This document shows, in pieces, positions 51,296 through 59,005 of a DNA stretch of 64,000 nt. The DNA is from RGDT01 sp964630925. GTDB lineage: Bacteria > Planctomycetota > Planctomycetia > Gemmatales > Gemmataceae. Location of the stretch: contig CAZVZK010000010.1 of NCBI GenBank assembly GCA_964630925.1, positions 52,161 to 116,160 on the forward strand, written 5' to 3'. A program made the translations under genes and the position numbers. Each line of letters begins with the position of its first letter. Position 1 is the first letter of the stretch. The notes under the pieces were generated by a model, which worked only from the letters and a program-made list of their open reading frames with translations, had not been told where the DNA came from and did not search any database.

Positions 51296-53733
51296 ATGCC
51301 CTGCTCGACCCCGTCTGGCCGTGGGACCGCCTGTGGGCCGTCTTCCTGACGATGCCCGGCACCGACCGCACCCTGGCGGTCTTCGCCGCCCTCGCCGCCG
51401 CCGTGCTGCCGGCCCTATTGCTCGTCCGCCCCGAGTGGAAGAGGCCGCTCCCCCTGGGCCTCGTGTTCCTGCTGGCGTGGGGCGGGGTGCTGCTCGCCCG
51501 CTACGGCTCGCTGTCCGAGGCGCTGCCGCTGATGCTGCTGATGTACGGCCCGCCGGCGCTGGCCGGCGTGGCGGTCGGCAGTTACCTCGGCGCCCCGCGC
51601 GGCGCCACGACGCGCGTGCCGCGCCGCCGCGTGTTCGGCGTGCTGGTGCTGCGCGCCGCCGCGTTCCTGATGGCGCTGCTGGCCATCGCCCGGCCGGCGT
51701 TCGCCTGGGAGGAGCGTTCCGAGGTGCGCTCCGTCATCTGGGTGGCCCTCGACGACTCGCGGAGCATGAGCATCCTCGACGAGGACGGCGGCGTGTCGCG
51801 CTGGGCGCGCGTGCAATCCGCCCTCGCCGACGCCCGGCCTCTGCTCACCCGGCTGCGCGACAGGGCCGGCATCGACGTGCGTTTCTTCCGCTTCGGCGCC
51901 CAGGTCGGCGACTTCGACCCGGCGAAGCCAGGCGAGCCGGAGGGCAAGGCCACCGACGTCGGCGGCGCCCTGCGAGCGCTGATGGACCTGCGTGACCCCG
52001 GCCGGCCGCCGCGTATGCTGCTGCTCATCTCCGACGGGGCCGACAACGGCGTGGCCATCCCGGCGCAAGGCGAGGCGGGCCGCTGGCGTGAGGCGGGGTG
52101 CCCGATCACCACGTTCGCCGTCGGGCGGAGCAACACCACGTCGCGGCAGAACGACGTGGCGTTGACCTCCATCACAACGACGCCGCAGCCCGCCGTCCCC
52201 GTGCGTGGCAAGCTGACGGTCAAGGTGAGCATCGACGCCCACGGCTACGAGAACTCCGCCGCCAAGCTGCGGCTGTACATCGAGGCGCCCGACGACAAGG
52301 GCGTCGTGGCGGAGCGCGAGGCGCTGTCGCGCGACATCCGCATGCCGCTGCGGACGGGTAATGAGGAGGAGATGACGGCCGATGCGCCGCCGATGCCGTG
52401 CGAGGCCAAGGTGCGCGTGACGGTGGAGACGCCGGAGCCGGACAGGTTCCCCTTGAACAACACCATCGAGACGTTCGTGACGGTGTCGCGCGATAGCGCA
52501 TCGGTCCTGCTCGTGGACCGCATGCGCTGGGAGGCGCGGTGGATCCACGACGCCCTGGCGTCGGAGCAGCGCATCCGCGTCACGTCGGTCAACGTGCGTG
52601 GCAAGGGCGGCACGCTGGCGCTCGACGGCCAGCCGTACGATGCCATCATCCTCGGCGACATGTCCGCCGACGAGCTGCGGGCCATCGACAAGGACGCCGT
52701 CGAGAAGATCGCCAAGATGGTCGGGCAGGGGACCGGCCTGATGATGCTGGGCGGGCACCGCAACTACAACGCCGGCGGCTGGGACAGGACCCCGCTCGGC
52801 GCCATCCTGCCGGCGGAGCAGGATACGGAGGTCGAGCAGATCAAGGACGCGGGCCAGATGGAGCCGCACCCGGAGAACATGCGTTTCGCCCGGTACCTGT
52901 TCGACCTGAAGGGCGAGGCTGACCCGCTGGCGGCTTGGCGCGGCCTGGCGAAGCTGGAGGGGCACACGGCGCTCAAGGTGAAGGGGGCGAACCGGACGGT
53001 CCTCGCGACCGCCGGGAAGGAGAAAGTGCCGGTGCTGATCATGGGCGACCACGGCAAGGCCCGGGTGCTTGCGTTCGCCGGTGACACGACGAGCGACTGG
53101 CGGAACACGGAGGCCGGGCTGCCGCTGTTCGAACGCTTCTGGCGGCGCGTGGCCGTGTGGCTGGCGCGGCAGGAGGACGCGGAGGGCGGGCCGTGGGTGC
53201 GGCCCGACGCGCGGCGCATCCCGGTGCGGAGCGACCTGGGCTTCCAGTGCGGCGTGCGCGCCAAGGGCGGCGGCGAGGAGCCGGGCGCGAAGATCGACGC
53301 CGAGGTGCAGGCGCCGGGCGGCACGAAGGTCAAGGTGGCGCTGAGCCGGGGCCGCGACGAGACGCGCGGCCTGTTCCAGGCGACGCAGACGCCGGGGGTA
53401 TACCGGGTGGTGGCGCGGTCGGAGGGGCGGGAGGCGTCGGCGCGGGTGATCGTGTTCGACGAGGACGTGGAGCTGATGCGGCCGGCGGCCGACCCGAAGT
53501 TCCTGGCCGACCTGGCGCGGGCGGGCGGCGGCGACGCCCTGAAGGTCGGCGAGCTGGGAGCCTTCCTCACGCGCCTGGCCGAGCAGCCGGTCACCTCGTC
53601 GGAGACGCGGCGGCTGACGCGGCCCGACTGGCGGACGGAGGAGATGTCGGGGTTCCTGGCGTCGTTCCTCGCGGTGTTCTGCCTGGTGGTGTGCCTGGAG
53701 TGGACGCTCCGCCGCTGGTGGGGCATGGTATGA
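51292..53733 (+). CDS. Membrane vWA protein with glutamine-amidotransferase-like domain
   Basis: 813 residues. Several helices at about 25-135 (AVFAALAAAVLPALLLV, LVLRAAAFLMALLAIARP) precede a vWA with D154-x-S156-x-S158 (DDSRSM) and LLLISDGADNG. A class-I glutamine-amidotransferase-like domain follows (SVLLVDRMRWEARWIHD, YDAIILGDMS, LMMLGGHRNYNAGGW); the catalytic Cys is not clear. A C-terminal helix (FLAVFCLVVCLEWTLRR) ends it. It is the usual second partner of the BatA-like gene upstream, and the fourth vWA gene in a row. Followed by a long inverted repeat. Confidence 0.83.
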   Translation: MNALLDPVWPWDRLWAVFLTMPGTDRTLAVFAALAAAVLPALLLVRPEWKRPLPLGLVFLLAWGGVLLARYGSLSEALPLMLLMYGPPALAGVAVGSYLGAPRGATTRVPRRRVFGVLVLRAAAFLMALLAIARPAFAWEERSEVRSVIWVALDDSRSMSILDEDGGVSRWARVQSALADARPLLTRLRDRAGIDVRFFRFGAQVGDFDPAKPGEPEGKATDVGGALRALMDLRDPGRPPRMLLLISDGADNGVAIPAQGEAGRWREAGCPITTFAVGRSNTTSRQNDVALTSITTTPQPAVPVRGKLTVKVSIDAHGYENSAAKLRLYIEAPDDKGVVAEREALSRDIRMPLRTGNEEEMTADAPPMPCEAKVRVTVETPEPDRFPLNNTIETFVTVSRDSASVLLVDRMRWEARWIHDALASEQRIRVTSVNVRGKGGTLALDGQPYDAIILGDMSADELRAIDKDAVEKIAKMVGQGTGLMMLGGHRNYNAGGWDRTPLGAILPAEQDTEVEQIKDAGQMEPHPENMRFARYLFDLKGEADPLAAWRGLAKLEGHTALKVKGANRTVLATAGKEKVPVLIMGDHGKARVLAFAGDTTSDWRNTEAGLPLFERFWRRVAVWLARQEDAEGGPWVRPDARRIPVRSDLGFQCGVRAKGGGEEPGAKIDAEVQAPGGTKVKVALSRGRDETRGLFQATQTPGVYRVVARSEGREASARVIVFDEDVELMRPAADPKFLADLARAGGGDALKVGELGAFLTRLAEQPVTSSETRRLTRPDWRTEEMSGFLASFLAVFCLVVCLEWTLRRWWGMV

Positions 53734-53740
53734 GAAGAGA

Positions 53741-53891
53741 AGGCATACCACGAAATACACGGAAGACACGAAAGGAAGACAAAGAAGCAGGGAGGTAGAA
53801 GAGAGCCAGTGCCTCCCTGTCTTACTGCTTGATATATGCTTTGCTTGCTTGTCTTCTTTTTCGTGTCTTCCGTGTATTTCGTGGTATGCCT
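53741..53891. repeat. Long inverted repeat with internal hairpin
   Basis: Arms of about 45 bases (from 53741 and to 53891) match for the first 33 bases without a gap (AGGCATACCACGAAATACAC, then GGAAGACACGAAA). A CAGGGAGG/CCTCCCTG hairpin lies inside. It fills the space between convergent genes, so it may terminate both transcripts. The base composition is much more AT-rich than the genes. Confidence 0.75.
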
Positions 53892-53907
53892 CTTTCTTGC
53901 TTCGCGA

Positions 53908-55389
53908 TCACCCGCCGGTGTGGTAAGCGATGACCGCTCGCACCGCACGCCGCCAGCGGTGCAGGCGCGCCTCGCGCTCCGCCTCCGGCAGGCGCGGGGC
54001 GAACTCGCTCTCTGAGCCGCCCAACGCACGCAACGCCTCGACGCCCGGCCAGACGCCGGCGCCCAGCCCGGCGAGGTACGCCGCACCCTGCGCCGTCGCC
54101 TCGCTCACCGGCGGACGCACCACCGGCAGGCCGAGGGTGTCGGCCTGGCATTGCAGGAACCAGTCGTTCCGCGCCATGCCGCCGTCGACCCGCAGCGAGC
54201 GCAGGCGCGAGCCGGCGTCGGCCGCCGCCGCGTCGATGAGGTCGGCCACCTGGTACGCCACTCCCTCCAGCGTCGCCCGGCTGATGTCCGCCGCCGTGGT
54301 GCCGCGTGTCAGCCCGAACAGCACCCCACGCGCCTCCGGCACCCAGTGCGGCGCCCCCAGGCCGACGAAGCCCGGCACGAACACCACCGGCTGCTCGGGG
54401 TCGGACAGCCGCGCCAGATCCTCGACACGCGGCGACTCGGCGAACAGTTTCAGTCCGTCACGCAGCCACTGCACCGCCGCCCCCGCCACGAACACGGCGC
54501 CCTCCAGGGCGTATTCCGTCGCCCCCGGCCCGCTCGCCGCGATGGTGGTCAGGAGGCGGCTGCGCGACAGCGCGGGCGTCTGGCCGAGGTGCTGGAGGAA
54601 GAACGCCCCGGTGCCGTAGGTGCATTTCGCCTCGCCCGGCGCGAACGCCCGCTGCCCGAACAGGGCCGCCTGCTGGTCGCCCGCCACGCCGCGGATCGGC
54701 ACGCCGTCCGGCAGGAAGCCCAGGCCGCGCGTCACGCCGAAGTCCCCCCAGCTCGGGCGGATCTCCGGCAGCAGCGTCATCGGCACGTCAAAGAAGTGGC
54801 ACAGCTCCTCGTCCCACGCCGCCGTGTCGAGGCGGGCCAGCAGCGTCCGCGAGGCGTTCGTGCGGTCGGTGGCGTGAACCGCCCCGCCCGTCAGCCGCCA
54901 CAGGAGGAAGCTGTCCACCGTCCCGGCGGCCAGGTCCCGGCCACGCAGCGACGGGTCGTTGTCGAGCATCCAGCGCCACTTGGTCGCCGAGAAGTACGGG
55001 TCGAGGACGAGGCCGGTGCGCGGGTAGATCCACGCCTCGTCGGCGGCGTGCGTCTTGCAGAAGTCCGCCGTCCGCCGGTCCTGCCACACGATGGCCGGGC
55101 AGACGACATCGCCGGTGAGCCGATCCCACAACAGCGCCGTCTCGCGCTGGTTCGTCACGCCGATGGCGGTGAGGTCTTTCCCCCGGATGCCGGCGGCGGC
55201 GAGCGCCTCGGGCACGGTGGCCGCGACGGCGCGCCAGATCTCCTCGGGGTCGTGCTCGACCCAGCCGGGGCGGGGGTAGGACTGCGTCAGCTCGCGCGAC
55301 GCCGAGCCGAGCGGCACGCCGGCGTCGGAGAAGACGATGGCGCGGGTGCTGGTCGTACCCTGGTCGATGGCGAGGATGTACGCGGGCAT
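53908..55389 (-). CDS. glpK: Glycerol kinase
   Basis: 493 residues, the usual length. The N-terminus has LAIDQGTTSTRAIVF, with DQGTTSTR at about 9-16 as the phosphate-binding loop. Further family blocks are QSYPRPGWVEHDPEEIW, VTNQRETALLW, YGTGAFFLQ and DGGMARNDWFLQCQAD. It phosphorylates glycerol to glycerol-3-phosphate with ATP in the cytosol. Start ATG 55389 follows AAAGGATATC. There is no glpF or glpD next to it; the upstream gene on the same strand is a TIGR02996-LRR protein 25 bases away. Confidence 0.95.
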   Translation of the reverse strand: MPAYILAIDQGTTSTRAIVFSDAGVPLGSASRELTQSYPRPGWVEHDPEEIWRAVAATVPEALAAAGIRGKDLTAIGVTNQRETALLWDRLTGDVVCPAIVWQDRRTADFCKTHAADEAWIYPRTGLVLDPYFSATKWRWMLDNDPSLRGRDLAAGTVDSFLLWRLTGGAVHATDRTNASRTLLARLDTAAWDEELCHFFDVPMTLLPEIRPSWGDFGVTRGLGFLPDGVPIRGVAGDQQAALFGQRAFAPGEAKCTYGTGAFFLQHLGQTPALSRSRLLTTIAASGPGATEYALEGAVFVAGAAVQWLRDGLKLFAESPRVEDLARLSDPEQPVVFVPGFVGLGAPHWVPEARGVLFGLTRGTTAADISRATLEGVAYQVADLIDAAAADAGSRLRSLRVDGGMARNDWFLQCQADTLGLPVVRPPVSEATAQGAAYLAGLGAGVWPGVEALRALGGSESEFAPRLPEAEREARLHRWRRAVRAVIAYHTGG

Positions 55390-55414
55390 GGGATATCCTT
55401 TCATTCGTGTGAGG

Positions 55415-56818
55415 TCACGTCCGCAGTGCTGTGCCGTATCGCTCGCGCAAGGCGGCGACGGCCGCCTCGGTGATGGTGATGCCGTCGAGGTCCAGATCCG
55501 CCAGGCGCGGCAGGCCCTTGCCACGCGCGAGGGCCATCACGCCGTCATCCACGAACGGGTTGAACCCGAGGGATAGCGCGCGGAGATGCGGGAAGCCGGG
55601 AGAGCCGGCGAGCGCCGCCGCCCCCTCAGGCCCGATCCGGCAGCCCGTCAGGTACAGCTCCTCCAGCGCCGGCCACTCCCGCCGCGCCAGGGCCACGGCC
55701 CCCTCATCGCCCAACTCGTTACTGTGCAGCGAGAGCAGGCGCGCCTGGCGGATGGCCGGCGACGCGGCCAGGGCCGCCGCCCCGTGGGCGTCGATGTCGC
55801 ACTTGCCGAGGTAGATGTCGGGCAGCAGGCTCCCGGCGAGCCGCGCGGCCTGCCGTGCCCCACCCGCACCGATTGGGTTGTCGGCGAGGGACAGCTTGCA
55901 CTCCGGGCGGATGTGAGGGGAATCCGCGAGGAGCCGGAGGCCCCGCACCCCGATCCCGCACCCTCGTAGATCCAACGAGCGCAGCCGCCCGAGCAGGGGG
56001 CCGGCCGCGATTCCCTGTAGACCCTCGACCCCGAGCCGGTTGCCGCTCAGGTCGAGCTTCTCGAGTGCCGGGAAGGACGACGAGGCGAAAAGGCGGGCAA
56101 GCCCCAGGACGAGGCCGGACCTGGAGCGGAGTTTCGCCAACTCCAGCTCACGCAGGCGGAGGAACGGCGGCGCGGCGGCGATCGCGTCCAGGCCTGCCTC
56201 CCCGGCCTCGTTGTGGCTGAGATCCAGCCTCTCCACGTCCGGCAGACCCGCCGCCAGCGCCAGCGCGAAATCGTCGCCCGTCCTCGGATGGAACGACAGC
56301 CGCAGATCCTTGATCGCGGCGAACCGCGGCGCGGTTCGCAACACCGGGAGTGCCCCGGCTTCGCAGATGAGCGTCAGCCGGGCACAGTGCCCGAGTAGCG
56401 GGCTTGAGGCTGCTCGCGGCGCATTCGCCGCTGTGCAGACGAGCGTCATGTGCCCCACCCAGGCCCATCGTTCCGGGTCGTCCCGCGCGGCCTCCTCGGC
56501 CGGGCCCAGCCTCTCATCGGCGTGGAGGCTCAGGGCGAGCATCGGCCCGAAGTGGGAGACGGCCCGCAGATCCCTCATCCTCGGCGTGATCCAGGCCTCG
56601 CCGTGGGCCGCCTCTATCACATTTCTTCGCTCCTCCCACCCTGGTTTCGCCGCACGCTCCGGCTCGGCCCACAGCCGTATCCACGCCGCCCGCGCCTGGT
56701 CGGCCGTGTCGCCGTGCTCCTCCAGCCAGTCGGCCACGACCAGCAGCGGCACGGGCTCGTCGAACGACTCGCGGGCCGTCCGCAGCAGTGCCAGAAGTTC
56801 GGAGCGGGGCGGGGTCAT
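55415..56818 (-). CDS. TIGR02996 domain leucine-rich repeat protein
   Basis: 467 residues. The N-terminal block (PVPLLVVADWLEEHGDTADQ) is a TIGR02996 companion domain. From about residue 165 there are ribonuclease-inhibitor-type leucine-rich repeats (VERLDLSHNEAGEAGLDAIA, LEKLDLSGNRLGVEGLQGIA, LRSLDLRGCGIGVRGLRLLA, LEELYLTGCRIGPEGAAALA), about nine units. Likely a cytosolic protein-binding scaffold. It lies 25 bases ahead of glycerol kinase, so the two may share a transcript; a functional link is not evident. A related TIGR02996 protein is at 35155. Confidence 0.85.
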   Translation of the reverse strand: MTPPRSELLALLRTARESFDEPVPLLVVADWLEEHGDTADQARAAWIRLWAEPERAAKPGWEERRNVIEAAHGEAWITPRMRDLRAVSHFGPMLALSLHADERLGPAEEAARDDPERWAWVGHMTLVCTAANAPRAASSPLLGHCARLTLICEAGALPVLRTAPRFAAIKDLRLSFHPRTGDDFALALAAGLPDVERLDLSHNEAGEAGLDAIAAAPPFLRLRELELAKLRSRSGLVLGLARLFASSSFPALEKLDLSGNRLGVEGLQGIAAGPLLGRLRSLDLRGCGIGVRGLRLLADSPHIRPECKLSLADNPIGAGGARQAARLAGSLLPDIYLGKCDIDAHGAAALAASPAIRQARLLSLHSNELGDEGAVALARREWPALEELYLTGCRIGPEGAAALAGSPGFPHLRALSLGFNPFVDDGVMALARGKGLPRLADLDLDGITITEAAVAALRERYGTALRT

Positions 56819-56948
56819 GCCTTCATCTCACTTGCCCACCTTCTCGCGCACGGGATGAAAAGATGACCTATGGTTGTCGTGGCGGAACGTTTCCGCCCCC
56901 GGCATAACCCGCCGGCCGGGCCGAGGGCCCCTTTGCAGGTGCCGACCC

Positions 56949-57926
56949 ATGCCAGCCGTTTGCAGCCAGTGCAGCCACGTCTCCGACGGCGCCGGGCCGT
57001 GCCCGCGCTGCGGCGCCTCGCCCGCGCTCGGCGGGGCCAATACGCCCCTGTGGCAGCAGACCGGCTGGGGCCGCGCCCTCATCGGCCTGATCATCGGGCA
57101 GGGCCTATTCTACGGCCTCAAGCAGCTCCTCACCGCCGGCCTCCTCGCCGCCCAGGGCGGAGCCGGCGAGGACTTGTGGAGGTGGGCGCCCAACGTCATC
57201 GCCCTCGGGTCCCTGCAGCTCTTCGCCGTCCTCATCGGCGGCGTCTTCGCCGGTGGCGGCCAGAACGGCGGCCTCGGCCACGGCGCCATCTCCGGGGCCT
57301 GGAACGGCGTCCTCGCCGTCCTCCTCCAGCAGCTACCGGGCGACACCCTCGGCACGTCCGCCCTGTACGCCCTCCCCGTCGCCCACGCCGTCGTCGGCGC
57401 CGTCGGCGGCCTGATCGGCGCGCTGATCTGGCGGCCCGTCGTCCTGCAACCCGAGCCCGAGCTGTCCGCCCCACGAAAGCCGGCCCAGCGCAAGTCCAAG
57501 CCGCTCCTCGCCGGCCCCGTCGCCTGGTTCCGCGTCGCCCTCGGCACCGCCATCGCCGTCGCCGGCGCCCTCTACGCCAGCCGCCTCCTCGACTGGATCG
57601 GCGAGGTGTCACGTGGCCGCCTCGTCACCACCAGCACCATGCAGGACAACGTCCTCACCTGGGAGCTGCGTGCCATCGCCCTCCTCCTCGGCGGCGCCTT
57701 CGCCGGCGCCCTGACGCGCAACGGCCTCAAGCAGGGCCTCTTCGTCGGGATCTTCGCCAGCATGGCCCTCATCACCCTGCAGTCCGCCAAGGGCGGCGCC
57801 TGGATGGAGCTGGCACTGTTCACCGCCGTCGGCACCACGGCCCTGGCCCTCGCCGGCGGCTGGTTCGGCGGCCAGATCCTCCCGCCGGTCGTCGCCGGCG
57901 CTCGCCGCGCCTCGCCCCAGATGTGA
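56949..57926 (+). CDS. Zinc-ribbon multi-pass membrane protein
   Basis: 325 residues. A zinc ribbon at the N-terminus (Cys5, Cys8, Cys18, Cys21; CSQC and CPRC) is followed by about six to eight hydrophobic helices (IALGSLQLFAVLIGGVFAGG, YALPVAHAVVGAVGGLIGALIW, ALGTAIAVAGALYASRL, AIALLLGGAFAGALT, LFTAVGTTALALAGGWFGG). Glycine-rich helix pairs (GGxFAGG, GGAFAGA) suggest an internal repeat. No family is recognised. ATG 56949 puts the ribbon at the N-terminus; upstream in-frame starts do not. Convergent with the MgtC genes. Confidence 0.65.
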   Translation: MPAVCSQCSHVSDGAGPCPRCGASPALGGANTPLWQQTGWGRALIGLIIGQGLFYGLKQLLTAGLLAAQGGAGEDLWRWAPNVIALGSLQLFAVLIGGVFAGGGQNGGLGHGAISGAWNGVLAVLLQQLPGDTLGTSALYALPVAHAVVGAVGGLIGALIWRPVVLQPEPELSAPRKPAQRKSKPLLAGPVAWFRVALGTAIAVAGALYASRLLDWIGEVSRGRLVTTSTMQDNVLTWELRAIALLLGGAFAGALTRNGLKQGLFVGIFASMALITLQSAKGGAWMELALFTAVGTTALALAGGWFGGQILPPVVAGARRASPQM

Positions 57927-57932
57927 CGCGGC

Positions 57933-58439
57933 TCACGCCGGCTTCTCCTCCCCCGGCGCCGCCTTCTGCAGCGGGTGCGCGATCTGCGGCAAGACCGTCA
58001 ACACCAGCAGCGCTATCGCCGTGGCCAGGATCGCCAGCGCGACTCGCCCCACCCCCGCCGACATGCCGATGGCGGCGGTCAGCCAGATGCCCGCCGCCGT
58101 CGTCAGCCCCTTGGCCTGCTTCTCGCCCTCCTTGTGCCAGATGACGCCGGCCCCCAGGAAGCCCACCCCCGCCACCAGCCCCTGCGCCACGCGCGACATG
58201 TCCGAACCCGTCGCACCCAGCAGTTGCGGCACCATCACGAACATCGCCGCCCCCAGCGCCACCAGGATGTGCATACGCATGTCGGCGTTCTTACCCTTGC
58301 TCTCGCGCTCGAAGCCGAGGATGCCGCCGAGCGCCGACGCCACCAGGAGGCGCACCACGATGCGCGTGACGTGGTTGAAGTCTCCCAGGTCCGTCAGCTC
58401 GCGCCAGACGTCCACCGAGCCGGGAGCCGTTTCGATCAT
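57933..58439 (-). CDS. MgtC/SapB family membrane protein, first paralogue
   Basis: 168 residues. The MgtC/SapB core is clear: ASALGGILGFERESKGK, MRMHILVALGAAMFVMVPQL, VAGVGFLGAGVIWH, GLTTAAGIWLTAAIGMSAGVG. Four to five helices. The core covers nearly the whole protein; the C-terminal ACT-like domain of the longer MgtC proteins is absent. The start overlaps the stop of the second MgtC gene by 4 bases (ATGA). Members are linked to Mg2+ limitation and membrane energy in pathogens, but the role here is unknown. Confidence 0.88.
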   Translation of the reverse strand: MIETAPGSVDVWRELTDLGDFNHVTRIVVRLLVASALGGILGFERESKGKNADMRMHILVALGAAMFVMVPQLLGATGSDMSRVAQGLVAGVGFLGAGVIWHKEGEKQAKGLTTAAGIWLTAAIGMSAGVGRVALAILATAIALLVLTVLPQIAHPLQKAAPGEEKPA

Positions 58440-59005
58440 CGCTCACCCCCCCCACCCGTCGGGGCGCCGTCCGCGACGCCGCGTGCCCCGGGGCGTCCGC
58501 CCTCGGGCCCGTTCTTGCCGGGCGGCCCCTCCGCCTTGCCCCACGCCAGACGCGGGCCGATGGCGAGCACCCCCAGCGCCAGCGCCGCCGTCAGGATCGC
58601 CAGCGACTCGCGGCCCATGCCGGCGGCCATGCCGACCGCCGCCGTCAGCCACAGCCCGGCCGCCGTCGTCAGGCCCTTGGCCTGGCCCGACTCCTCGCTC
58701 TTGAGGATCGCCCCGGCGCACAGGAAGCCGACCCCCGCCACCAGCCCCTGGATCACCCGCGACACGTCCGCCTCGGACGCCCCCATCAACTGCGGCACCA
58801 TGACGAACGCCGCCGCCCCCAGCGCCGCCAGCATGTGCGTGCGGATGCCCGCCGACTTGCCGATCGACTCGCGCTCCCACCCCAGCAGGGCGCCCAGACA
58901 GGCCGCCACCAGCAGCCGCGCCACCGCCTTGCCCACAAGGGCGGGGTCGGCCACGTCGGCGAACTCCGCCCCCGCCGAGTGAATCGCCTTCGACAGCCAC
59001 TCCAT
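58436..59005 (-). CDS. MgtC/SapB family membrane protein, second paralogue
   Basis: 189 residues. It shares the family blocks with its neighbour: ACLGALLGWERESIGK, AGIRTHMLAALGAAAFVMVP, VAGVGFLCAGAILK, GLTTAAGLWLTAAVGMAAG. The C-terminus adds a Gly/Pro-rich tail (about 150-189). The start at 59005 overlaps the stop of the S9 peptidase by one base (TGATG), and its stop overlaps the next MgtC start, so the three genes form a tightly coupled unit. A tandem duplication is the likely origin. Confidence 0.87.
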   Translation of the reverse strand: MEWLSKAIHSAGAEFADVADPALVGKAVARLLVAACLGALLGWERESIGKSAGIRTHMLAALGAAAFVMVPQLMGASEADVSRVIQGLVAGVGFLCAGAILKSEESGQAKGLTTAAGLWLTAAVGMAAGMGRESLAILTAALALGVLAIGPRLAWGKAEGPPGKNGPEGGRPGARGVADGAPTGGGGER

